64,000 nt of DNA, taken from an uncultured Sphingomonadaceae bacterium. Lineage in GTDB: Bacteria; Pseudomonadota; Alphaproteobacteria; Sphingomonadales; Sphingomonadaceae. The stretch lies in contig CANMFX010000002.1 of the NCBI GenBank assembly GCA_947497315.1, forward strand, positions 806,001 to 870,000, in the 5' to 3' direction. The notes beneath the pieces were generated by a model. The model worked only from the letters and a program-made list of their open reading frames with translations. It had not been told where the DNA came from and did no database searches. Position numbers and translations under genes: made by a program. This document shows, piece after piece, positions 8,026 through 15,293 of the stretch. Numbering within the stretch: the first letter of the stretch is position 1; each line of letters starts with the position of its first letter.

Positions 8026-8504
8026 TGTCTGACGATAAACAAGTGTCGCTGGCCGTCATCATTGGCGCGCACGGGGTGACCGGCGAGGTCCGGCTCAAAC
8101 TGTTCTGCGAAGGTCTCGACAGCCTGAAGCAGCATAAAGCCTATAATGATGGTGCCTTGACGCTGAAATCCGTCAAACCCCATAAAATGGGTGCGATAGC
8201 TCGATTTACCGAGATTACAGACCGCAATGCAGCAGAGGCTGCGCGCGGTACGGAACTATCGATACCGCGTTCGTCACTGCCAGCGCTTGATGACGACGAA
8301 TTCTACCATATTGACATCATTGGCCTACGCTGTGTCTCCGACAATGGCGAGGAACTGGGCAAGATATTTGCCATCTACGAATTTGGCGCGGGCGATGTCA
8401 TCGAAATCGAGCGTGCGAGCGGCAAGAAATTCATGGTGCCCGTTGGCGCGATCGATATGCGGAGCGATCCTGCGATCGTGCTATCGGAATTTGTTGAACC
8501 ATGA
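8025..8504 (+). CDS. rimM: Ribosome maturation factor RimM
   Basis: 16S rRNA processing factor of 159 residues for 30S head maturation that binds S19. N-terminal RimM domain (VSLAVIIGAHGVTGEVRLKLF, shown in part) and C-terminal PRC-barrel (FYHIDIIGLRC...GKKFMVPV). ATG 8025 is chosen over an in-frame upstream ATG at 7938 because the upstream part lies in the repeat element, the family begins just before this motif, and GAGGAGGGG is 4 nt upstream. It overlaps the next gene by 4 nt. Confidence 0.95.
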   Translation: MSDDKQVSLAVIIGAHGVTGEVRLKLFCEGLDSLKQHKAYNDGALTLKSVKPHKMGAIARFTEITDRNAAEAARGTELSIPRSSLPALDDDEFYHIDIIGLRCVSDNGEELGKIFAIYEFGAGDVIEIERASGKKFMVPVGAIDMRSDPAIVLSEFVEP

Positions 8505-8791
8505 GCGGTCCGATATTCTTCATCGCTTTAATTGTTGTTGTAGTTGCCTTTCCGGCGTTCCTTGGCTGGAAGTTCAAACAGAAATCGGATCAATTTGTCC
8601 GAATGGCCAGTACGATAGTGGCAGGACAAATCATCCTGACGCCTGGAATATTATGGCTATCCTATTCCGAAGATCGCAATTTTGGTGATAATCCGCTGAA
8701 AGCAATAATCATATATGCTGCCATGGCTTTGATGATCTCCATCATGACTTTTGTGATCATGGAGATCCGGAAAACGAGTCAAGACAAATGA
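8501..8791 (+). CDS. Small three-helix membrane protein of unknown function
   Basis: 96 residues with three predicted hydrophobic segments (about 4-21, 36-54, 68-87) and charged ends. It is joined to rimM by an ATGA overlap (8501-8504) and to trmD by another (8788-8791), so it is certainly expressed with the operon. I recognise no domain. Insertion of a membrane protein between rimM and trmD is not the usual order. It could be a lineage-specific membrane protein carried by operon expression; no function is claimed. Confidence 0.75.
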   Translation: MSGPIFFIALIVVVVAFPAFLGWKFKQKSDQFVRMASTIVAGQIILTPGILWLSYSEDRNFGDNPLKAIIIYAAMALMISIMTFVIMEIRKTSQDK

Positions 8792-9531
8792 CCTTCACCG
8801 CCCAAATCCTGACCCTTTATCCGGAAATGTTTCCCGGACCGCTCGGCACATCATTGGCGGGCAGGGCGCTAGACGAGGGCAAATGGGCCTGCAACCCTAT
8901 CCAGATGCGCGACTTTGCCACCGACAAGCATAAATCCGTTGATGACACACCGGCGGGTGGCGGCGCGGGTATGGTTTTGCGGGCTGACGTCATGGCGTCG
9001 GCGGTCGATCATGCGCTGGAAAAGCATCCAGATGCCCCGATCTTGGCGATGACGCCCCGTGGAAAACCGCTGAAACAGGCGCGTGTCCGGGAATTGGCTT
9101 CCGGTCCGGGTGTCACCATACTTTGCGGTCGTTTCGAAGGATTTGACGAACGGATTTTCGATGCAAGGCCGATTGAAGAGGTCTCAGTTGGCGATTATAT
9201 CCTCTCCGGCGGAGAAATGGGCGCATTAGTGCTTTTAGACGCTTGCATTCGCCTGCTTCCCGGGGTAATGGGCGCGTCTTCTAGCGGAGATGATGAAAGT
9301 TTCGAAACCGGACTTTTGGAATATCCGCAGTTTACCCGGCCTCAGAAATGGGAAGGGCGTATTATCCCTGAAGTCTTGCGATCGGGGGATCATGCGAAAA
9401 TCGCTGCTTGGCGGAAACGAAAAGCAGAGGAAGATACACGGCTAAGGCGGCCCGATTTATGGGAGCATCACAGGGATGCTCCGGATCAGTCGCCCTCTGG
9501 TGCGCGAGGACAGAAAAAGGAAGATCGGTAA
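8788..9531 (+). CDS. trmD: tRNA (guanine37-N1)-methyltransferase
   Basis: SPOUT methyltransferase of 247 residues making m1G37 in tRNAs to prevent +1 frameshifting. The trefoil-knot SAM site is visible as [12 protein letters not shown] and [20 protein letters not shown], with GGGAGM near residue 52. The C-terminus is extended by a polar Arg/Lys-rich tail. TAATG: its stop overlaps the rplS start by one base. Confidence 0.98.
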   Translation: MTFTAQILTLYPEMFPGPLGTSLAGRALDEGKWACNPIQMRDFATDKHKSVDDTPAGGGAGMVLRADVMASAVDHALEKHPDAPILAMTPRGKPLKQARVRELASGPGVTILCGRFEGFDERIFDARPIEEVSVGDYILSGGEMGALVLLDACIRLLPGVMGASSSGDDESFETGLLEYPQFTRPQKWEGRIIPEVLRSGDHAKIAAWRKRKAEEDTRLRRPDLWEHHRDAPDQSPSGARGQKKEDR

Positions 9532-9920
9532 TGAACCTGATCCAGACACTTGAGAAAGAAGCTGTAGAAGCATTTGCAGCCTCTAAGGAAATACCGGAAT
9601 TTCGCGCTGGCGACACGCTGCGCATTGGTGTTCGCGTCGTTGAAGGCGAGCGCGTTCGTACCCAGAATTTTGAAGGTGTGTGCATTGCACGGACCAGTCG
9701 CGGCATGGGCTCCAGCTTCACCGTAAGAAAGATTTCTTTCGGCGAAGGTGTCGAGCGTGTGTTCCCGCTTTACTCTCCTAACATCGAATCGATCACAGTG
9801 GTCCGCCGCGGTGTCGTTCGTCGTGCGAAACTTTACTATCTGCGCGGCCGTACAGGTAAACGGGCCCGTATTGCGGAACGCCGCGTGAACCAGCCGGCCA
9901 AAGGCGCTGAAGCAAAGTAA
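9531..9920 (+). CDS. rplS: 50S ribosomal protein L19
   Basis: 129 residues, near full family length. The motifs [18 protein letters not shown] and [19 protein letters not shown] identify bL19. ATG 9531 is used; the open frame continues upstream into trmD but the family N-terminus (MNLIQTLE) starts here and GGAAGA is 8 nt upstream. It is the last gene of the ffh operon, followed by a clear terminator. Confidence 0.98.
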   Translation: MNLIQTLEKEAVEAFAASKEIPEFRAGDTLRIGVRVVEGERVRTQNFEGVCIARTSRGMGSSFTVRKISFGEGVERVFPLYSPNIESITVVRRGVVRRAKLYYLRGRTGKRARIAERRVNQPAKGAEAK

Positions 9921-9944
9921 AGAAAGCTTCATAACAAATTCAGG

Positions 9945-9980
9945 CAGCCGGTTCTCCCCAAAAGGAAAACCGGCTGTTTT
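9945..9980 (+). terminator. Rho-independent terminator after rplS
   Basis: 9-bp stem CAGCCGGTT (9945-9953) with AACCGGCTG (9968-9976), 14-nt loop, then TTTT. It ends the ffh-rplS operon 25 bases past the rplS stop. Confidence 0.85.
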
Positions 9981-10004
9981 CATATTCAGCACAGGAAAAG
10001 TTTC

Positions 10005-11030
10005 ATGGGTTACAAAGTTGCAGTTGTTGGCGCGACCGGAAATGTCGGGCGCGAAATGCTGACCATCCTTGCCGAGCGCGAATTTCCAATTGATGAAATT
10101 GCGGCTGTGGCCTCATCACGGTCCCACGGTACCGAAGTCGAGCTGGGCGATACCGGCAAGATGCTCAAGGTGCAGAATATCGAGCATTTCGACTTTTCCG
10201 GGTGGGATATGGCGCTTTTTGCCGCTGGTTCCGGCCCGACCAAGAAATATGCTCCTAAAGCCGCTGCTGCTGGCTGTGTGGTGATCGACAATAGCTCGCT
10301 CTACCGCATGGATCCGGATGTGCCGCTGATCGTGCCCGAAGTGAATCCGGATGCGATTGAAGGCTATAAGGCGCGCAATATTATCGCCAACCCCAATTGC
10401 TCGACCGCACAGATGGTCGTGGCGCTTAAGCCGCTTCATGACGCCGCGACAATCAAGCGCGTTGTCGTGTCGACCTATCAGTCGGTATCTGGCGCCGGCA
10501 AAGGCGGAATGGACGAACTGTTCGAACAATCCCGTGCAATTTTTGTTGGTGATCCGAAAGAGAACCAGGTCTTCACCAAGCAAATCGCGTTTAACGTGAT
10601 CCCGCATATTGACGTCTTCCTGGACGATGGTTCAACCAAGGAAGAGTGGAAAATGGTCGTTGAGACCAAGAAGATCCTTGATCCCAAGATCAAGCTAACC
10701 GCCACTTGCGTCCGCGTACCGGTCTTTGTCGGCCACAGTGAAGCGATCCATATCGAGTTTGAAAACGAGATCTCTGCCAAAAAGGCACAGGAAATTCTCC
10801 GCGAGGCACCAGGCATCATGCTGGTCGATAAGCGCGAGGACGAGGGCTATACGACCCCAGTCGAATGCGTCGGCGATAGCGCGACCTATATCAGCCGCGT
10901 CCGCGAAGACCCGACCGTGGACAACGGCCTTATCATCTGGTGTGTGTCTGATAACCTGCGCAAGGGTGCTGCGCTTAATGCAGTACAGATTGCGGAGCTA
11001 TTGGGGCGCAAGCATTTGCAGAAGGGGTAA
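10005..11030 (+). CDS. asd: Aspartate-semialdehyde dehydrogenase
   Basis: 341 residues; reduces aspartyl phosphate to aspartate semialdehyde for lysine, threonine and methionine synthesis. NADP-binding GATGNVGREM at 10-19; catalytic cysteine C132 in NPNCSTAQMV; SGAGKGG motif. It is preceded by its own spacer after the rplS terminator. With dapF it gives this window two steps of the diaminopimelate branch, but in separate transcripts. Confidence 0.97.
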   Translation: MGYKVAVVGATGNVGREMLTILAEREFPIDEIAAVASSRSHGTEVELGDTGKMLKVQNIEHFDFSGWDMALFAAGSGPTKKYAPKAAAAGCVVIDNSSLYRMDPDVPLIVPEVNPDAIEGYKARNIIANPNCSTAQMVVALKPLHDAATIKRVVVSTYQSVSGAGKGGMDELFEQSRAIFVGDPKENQVFTKQIAFNVIPHIDVFLDDGSTKEEWKMVVETKKILDPKIKLTATCVRVPVFVGHSEAIHIEFENEISAKKAQEILREAPGIMLVDKREDEGYTTPVECVGDSATYISRVREDPTVDNGLIIWCVSDNLRKGAALNAVQIAELLGRKHLQKG

Positions 11031-11056
11031 ATCGCCCAGCAGTTTGTTTTGCGCTA

Positions 11057-11080
11057 GCTTTTCCCGAAAGCGGACGTTGC
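11057..11080. repeat. Half copy of a dispersed AAAGCGGAC repeat
   Basis: The sequence GCTTTTCCCGAAAGCGGACG has the right arm (AAAGCGGACGTT) of an imperfect palindrome also found at 12207-12238 and 52025-52049. It lies in the 190-bp gap between asd and the convergent SDR gene, which otherwise holds no recognisable feature. Confidence 0.4.
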
Positions 11081-11222
11081 CTGACTTAGTAGCAAGTCTG
11101 CAAGTCATTGTTCAAAAGCCTCGAACTAACCGCCAGGCAGCTCCAAAACCGGTAAGGGCAACGATCGAAAAACCTGTGACGCGCCTGTGCCCAATTGCTG
11201 CGTTTGATCTGATGAGTGCTGG

Positions 11223-11957
11223 TCAAGAGTTACCCTGTACGTTGAGTTTGCGGAACAAGAAGCCTGGTGCGAGTCTTGAGAGCAGCCTAACCGTCGCGGC
11301 AAGTCCGGGGGCGATTTCAAGTGTGTTGGATTGCAGCCCCTTGATGAACAATTCAGCTAGTTTCTCAGGCGCAAGCTTTGGAACGTCGGTAACAGTCTCG
11401 GCCATGGGAGTGTCGGTAAGCGGTGGAAGCAGTTCGAAAACCCTTACATTTGTTCCAATCAACTGATGCCGAAGCGCTCGCGTATAGGCGTGTTGCGCCG
11501 CTTTTGTTGCACTGTAGATGGGACGGGCTGCATCGGGAACATAGGCAATGGCCGAGGACACATTAACAATCGCTGTTTCTCCCCGACCAAGAAGGTGCGA
11601 TAGAAACTCATGCACCATGCGCAGCGTGCCGTTCAGATTGATATCGACCTCGGCCAATTGGTTGGCAAGGTCCACGCTGTTGACCAACGAAACCTCATTC
11701 GAGATACCGGCGCAGTTAATCAGGATATCGATCTCGGGGCCAAATTCGTCTGCGAGCTTGGCAACTGCGCTATCAACTCGAATGTCACATAGATGATAGC
11801 TGACATTGCGGTGTTTTTGAGCCAGCTCGTGTAACGGTGATTCGCGTCGACCGCACGCAATGATCCGGTTACCGGCATCAGCCAAATGCGCACAGAGAAC
11901 TGCCCCAATCCCGGAACTTGCACCGGTGATGAGAATGGTTTGGTTCGTTGTTTTCAT
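11223..11957 (-). CDS. Short-chain dehydrogenase/reductase
   Basis: Classical SDR of 244 residues. Cofactor motif TGASSGIG near the N-terminus, NCAGIS (the NNAG-equivalent), a catalytic Ser in VSSAIAYVP and YSATKAA supplying Tyr and Lys. The overall pattern is closest to the DltE/YdfG-type oxidoreductases (inference from motif phrasing). ATG 11957 is preferred over a TTG at 11969. A short truncated gene sits 30 nt upstream on the same strand. Substrate unknown. Confidence 0.88.
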   Translation of the reverse strand: MKTTNQTILITGASSGIGAVLCAHLADAGNRIIACGRRESPLHELAQKHRNVSYHLCDIRVDSAVAKLADEFGPEIDILINCAGISNEVSLVNSVDLANQLAEVDINLNGTLRMVHEFLSHLLGRGETAIVNVSSAIAYVPDAARPIYSATKAAQHAYTRALRHQLIGTNVRVFELLPPLTDTPMAETVTDVPKLAPEKLAELFIKGLQSNTLEIAPGLAATVRLLSRLAPGFLFRKLNVQGNS

Positions 11958-11987
11958 ATAGATTTCCAATTCACTTTAGCTTGAACT

Positions 11988-12158
11988 TCAAAAAACGGCG
12001 TATCGGCCCAATACTTTGCTTTCGAAGCAGCGTAGCGTCGTACCTTCAGGCAAACCTCCCAGCGACATGTTTAGTTGATCAGCCGAGCTTCTCAAGACTT
12101 TGAGCATGAATTTTTCTAAGCGCACGCCCGTTTGCACACACTCTGTCGTCTCTGTCAT
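11988..12158 (-). pseudogene. Truncated small basic protein upstream of the SDR
   Basis: A 56-codon frame from ATG 12158 with the N-terminus TETTECVQTGVRLEKFMLKV. From memory this resembles a family of small (about 80-90 residue) hypothetical proteins beginning CVQTGVRLEKRMLKVLKG and continuing LLEGIVLH; I cannot verify that. Here the expected LLEG is replaced by LPEGTTLRCFESK and the frame stops early, so it looks like a decayed or truncated copy. It lies 30 nt upstream of the SDR on the same strand. The rest of the 300-bp gap up to 12277 holds only the repeat at 12207. Confidence 0.4.
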
Positions 12159-12206
12159 AACGGCGGCACGGCACATAGATAGCAAATGGAAAAACGATTA
12201 TCGGGG

Positions 12207-12238
12207 TGTCCGCCTTTGCACCCCAAAGCGAACATTGG
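12207..12238. repeat. Copy of a dispersed GTCCGC/GCGGAC palindrome
   Basis: TGTCCGCCTTTG and CAAAGCGAACATTGG form an imperfect inverted repeat around CACCC. It is related to the copies at 11057 and 52025, and lies between the divergent SDR region and the isomerase gene. Confidence 0.45.
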
Positions 12239-12277
12239 AACTTGCCTTTACAATCCATCTCGGTGCAGTGAAGCGGC

Positions 12278-12925
12278 ATGACATTACATGCTGACGTTTA
12301 TTGGTCCTTCCGATCTCCCTATAGCTATCTCGCGACCCGCCGTTATGTTGCGCTAACGCAGGAATATGATCTCTCGATCAACCAGCGCTTTGTTTATCCG
12401 CTGGCGATCCGGGAGCCGGATTTCTTTGAGAAAAACCACCCCAATTGGCTTGGCTACGTGTTTAAGGATATTTTTCGGGTAGCGCAATTTATGGATGTTC
12501 CGATGGCGCCGCCCAATCCTGATCCGATTGTGCAGGATATTGCCACGCGCAAAATATCAGATGATCAGCCGCACATCTTTCTGCTCACACGGATGGGGCA
12601 GGCGGCTTCCCGGCGTGGTAAGGGTCTGGAGTTTGCCGATGAAGTATCGCGGCTTATCTGGGGCGGCGTGCAGGGCTGGAATGAGGGTGATCATCTGGAG
12701 CAAGCGGCCACTCGGGCAGGACTGGATCTCGCGGAATTAAAAGCTGAAGCCGAGGCTACCGCGGAAGAACTGGATGCGGAAATTGCGGACAATCAGAAAG
12801 CTTTGGAAGCAGCCGGTCACTGGGGCGTACCTACCTTGGTGTTCGACGGAGAACCTTTTTTCGGACAGGATCGGATCGAACTGGCGGTCTGGCGGATGAA
12901 ACAAAAGGGATTGGCCGAGCGCTGA
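12278..12925 (+). CDS. DsbA-fold 2-hydroxychromene-2-carboxylate isomerase family protein
   Basis: 215 residues with a thioredoxin-like/DsbA fold of the kappa-GST/HCCA isomerase group. SFRSPYSYLA at 10-19 carries the active serine S13 in place of a CXXC. GVPTLVFDGEPFFGQDRI is the cis-Pro loop and C-terminal strand. Family members act on aromatic ring-cleavage products with glutathione or as kappa GSTs; the substrate here is unknown, and no naphthalene-type genes lie nearby. It begins the plus-strand accessory run that continues with two GFA genes. Confidence 0.85.
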   Translation: MTLHADVYWSFRSPYSYLATRRYVALTQEYDLSINQRFVYPLAIREPDFFEKNHPNWLGYVFKDIFRVAQFMDVPMAPPNPDPIVQDIATRKISDDQPHIFLLTRMGQAASRRGKGLEFADEVSRLIWGGVQGWNEGDHLEQAATRAGLDLAELKAEAEATAEELDAEIADNQKALEAAGHWGVPTLVFDGEPFFGQDRIELAVWRMKQKGLAER

Positions 12926-13043
12926 TATTTGCGCTTTCCGACGTCACCAAAGACGCACAACTTGAACCAATGGCAAATTGACTCTGGGCTTTTACTCGGT
13001 TCAAAGGCGTAACTTGGCGGGCAAGGAAGAGGAGAGTCGAGCA

Positions 13044-13493
13044 ATGGAAGGGACATTAACCGGTGGTTGTCTGTGCGGAGCTGTCCGGTATGAGCTTAAA
13101 CCGGGTTTCAGAATGCGTCCCTATGCTTGCCACTGCACGGATTGTCAGCGGCGAACCGGAAGTGCCTTCAGTCTGCACATGGGGATCATGGCAAAAGACC
13201 TGACCATCGACGGGGAGTTGAATGAAGGGAAATTCCTGCAGCCCAGCGGGGCGATAAGCACTATAACAGGCTGCGCGAAATGTATGAGCCGCATTTATGC
13301 TGCCCACGACAAAAGACCGGGTCTGGCAAGTATCCGCGTCGGCACTCTCGATAATAGCAAGAACGTAAGCCCCGCTGCGCATTTTTGGGTTTCGAGCAAA
13401 CAGCCGTGGATCACTATTCCCGAAGGCGTTCCAACTCTCGAAACCCAGCCGCAGTCCAGCGAAGAGTGGCTGCAATATGTCGGTCCCGAATGA
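13044..13493 (+). CDS. GFA family (CENP-V/Mss4-fold) zinc protein, copy 1
   Basis: 149 residues. Zinc-ligand cysteines are in GGCLCGAVRY, ACHCTDCQR and GCAKCMSR, the layout of the glutathione-dependent formaldehyde-activating (GFA) family. Despite the family name most members have no proven formaldehyde activity. ATG 13044 follows GAAGAGGAGAG; the longer upstream frame lacks family sequence. Its stop overlaps the ATG of the second copy by 4 nt (ATGA), so the two are probably made together. Confidence 0.9.
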   Translation: MEGTLTGGCLCGAVRYELKPGFRMRPYACHCTDCQRRTGSAFSLHMGIMAKDLTIDGELNEGKFLQPSGAISTITGCAKCMSRIYAAHDKRPGLASIRVGTLDNSKNVSPAAHFWVSSKQPWITIPEGVPTLETQPQSSEEWLQYVGPE

Positions 13494-13936
13494 CTGAGAC
13501 GCATACCGGAGGCTGCCAATGCGGTGCGGTGCGCTATCGGCTCAGCGGTTCCATTCCGCCCGCCTATGCCTGCCATTGCGGGGAGTGCAAGAAGCAGAGC
13601 GCAAGCGCCTTTTCAATGTCCATTCCCTTGACCTACGATGCTTTGACGGTGACCGGCTCGCCGAAAGTTTTTGAAACCACAGCGTTTAGTGGAAATAGGA
13701 AATATAACTATTTCTGCGGCGATTGCGGCACGCGACTGTGGCATAGCGGGAGCAATCCACCTTCGGCGATCACGCTTAAGGTCGGGACTTTGGATCACTC
13801 GGGAGACATCGCACCGGTCGGCCATTTATGGGTTTCCAAAAAGCAGGCTGGAATCATGCTCGACCCGGAAACAGATCAGCATCAGACACAGCCGGATGAT
13901 GTGCTCGTCTGGCGCAATAACTTGGGGCAACAATAG
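13490..13936 (+). CDS. GFA family zinc protein, copy 2
   Basis: 148 residues. Cysteine pairs are GGCQCGAVRY, ACHCGECKK and FCGDCGTRLW. It is clearly related to copy 1 but only moderately similar, so an old duplication. It has a more complete GFA core (KYNYFCGDCGTRLWH, LKVGTLD). Start at the ATGA overlap with copy 1. The stop TAG shares its G with the GTG start of the hydrolase gene. The tight coupling suggests a common pathway, possibly handling of thiol adducts (inference). Confidence 0.9.
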   Translation: MTETHTGGCQCGAVRYRLSGSIPPAYACHCGECKKQSASAFSMSIPLTYDALTVTGSPKVFETTAFSGNRKYNYFCGDCGTRLWHSGSNPPSAITLKVGTLDHSGDIAPVGHLWVSKKQAGIMLDPETDQHQTQPDDVLVWRNNLGQQ

Positions 13937-14694
13937 TGGAATTAAAGAGCTGGGACTTCTCTTCCTTTGACGGGGTGACACTGAAAATACATGAAGCAGG
14001 ACAGGGAAAGCCCGTCATCCTGCTCCACGGGCTTTTCTCCAATGCGGAGACCAACTGGATTAAATTCGGTCATGCCGGAAGCCTAGCGGATGCGGGTTTC
14101 CGGGTGATCATGCCCGACCTGCGGGCCCATGGCCAAAGCGAGGCACCGCATGATGCCGACGCTTATCCGGACGATGTGCTGATCAAGGATGCCTTGGCGC
14201 TCATCGATCATCTCGATCTGGCGGAATATGATTTAGGCGGTTTCTCGCTGGGTGCCCGGACAACCGCGAAACTGCTCACCACCCACATTACTCCGGGAAA
14301 AGCCATTCTGGCGGGCATGGGGCTCGAAGGGCTGTCGGGCTGGGACAAGCGACAGGACTTCTTTCTCAAGGCAATCGAGCTGCGCGATACGGCAAAGCGC
14401 GGTGATCCGCACTGGATGGCGATCCAATTCATGAAAAGTCAGAAAATCGATACGGTAGCCGCCGCGCATCTGCTTAGGACATTCTCTGATATGTTGCCGG
14501 CGGCCATAGAAACAATCGCGACGCCAACACTCATACTATGCGGATCGGAAGATCGCGACAACGGTGATCCCGAGGCTTTGGCCGATCTATTGCCCCATGG
14601 GCATCATATCGCGGTACCCGGCACGCATATGAGCAGTGTTACAAAACCGGAAATGGCGCGGGAGATGCTGCGGTTTTTGAGCACAGCAAACTAA
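13936..14694 (+). CDS. Alpha/beta hydrolase
   Basis: 252 residues. VILLHGLFSN (oxyanion region), nucleophile elbow GFSLGART, a C-terminal acid in CGSEDRDNGD and His in VPGTHMS give a full catalytic triad. Start is GTG at 13936 overlapping the preceding stop by one base. Together with two GFA genes upstream it recalls S-formylglutathione hydrolase pairing with formaldehyde-handling genes, but the sequence is of the generic HGLFSN esterase type, not the esterase-D type. Substrate unknown. Confidence 0.88.
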   Translation: MELKSWDFSSFDGVTLKIHEAGQGKPVILLHGLFSNAETNWIKFGHAGSLADAGFRVIMPDLRAHGQSEAPHDADAYPDDVLIKDALALIDHLDLAEYDLGGFSLGARTTAKLLTTHITPGKAILAGMGLEGLSGWDKRQDFFLKAIELRDTAKRGDPHWMAIQFMKSQKIDTVAAAHLLRTFSDMLPAAIETIATPTLILCGSEDRDNGDPEALADLLPHGHHIAVPGTHMSSVTKPEMAREMLRFLSTAN

Positions 14695-14709
14695 AGGGGA
14701 GAATAGACG

Positions 14710-15237
14710 ATGCCGAAATATTTAAACTGGCGAAATTTCTGGATTTTCTGGCTGGGCGGACTGGCCGTCTTTCTGTTCAATGTCGCTACCGCTGGTCCGC
14801 TGATGACCGACGTTGCGCCCACAGGAATATTGGATCACCAAAGCGCAGCAACGGCCGAACGGGTCGATGCCATTCAGCAAAGCTGGGCAGCGACGGGGCA
14901 AATGAACTACGCCAAATGGTCGATGATCACTGATCTTGTTTTTATCGGCCTTTACACCATCGGCGGCATAATCGGCGGACGACTGTTATGGCAGGAAGCG
15001 GAATCACCTTCGCTCAAGAAGCTCGGCCTGTTCATGGTGCTGACCTATTTTCTGTTCGGCCTGTTCGACTATGTCGAAACGCTCAGCCAGATCACACAGG
15101 TTCTGCAGGAACAGGGTAGCGACACGCTGGCCAGTATCGCCGCTTTCGCACGGCCTCCGAAAATTGCCACTTGGATCATCGGAACCGTCGGCATGATCAT
15201 TGCTTTGATCTGGCGCCGACGCGAAAGACGCGCTTGA
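14710..15237 (+). CDS. Four-helix membrane protein of unknown function
   Basis: 175 residues with hydrophobic segments near 11-28, 75-92, 106-122 and 152-168 and a basic RRRERRA C-terminus. The loop between helices 1 and 2 (about 29-74) is polar. AGGGGAGAA precedes the ATG, 15 nt after the hydrolase stop, so it is probably the last gene of the 13.0-15.2 kb operon. No domain recognised. Confidence 0.75.
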   Translation: MPKYLNWRNFWIFWLGGLAVFLFNVATAGPLMTDVAPTGILDHQSAATAERVDAIQQSWAATGQMNYAKWSMITDLVFIGLYTIGGIIGGRLLWQEAESPSLKKLGLFMVLTYFLFGLFDYVETLSQITQVLQEQGSDTLASIAAFARPPKIATWIIGTVGMIIALIWRRRERRA

Positions 15238-15293
15238 CGCTCCCGGGATAAAGTTTCAATTCATACTAAAATAAAAACCACAGAGGATATATC

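Noticed and set aside
7433-8098. Minus-strand frames opposite rpsP rich in Leu/Gln or Ala/Ser
   Set aside because: They arise from the repetitive Ala/Glu codons of S16 and the repeat element.
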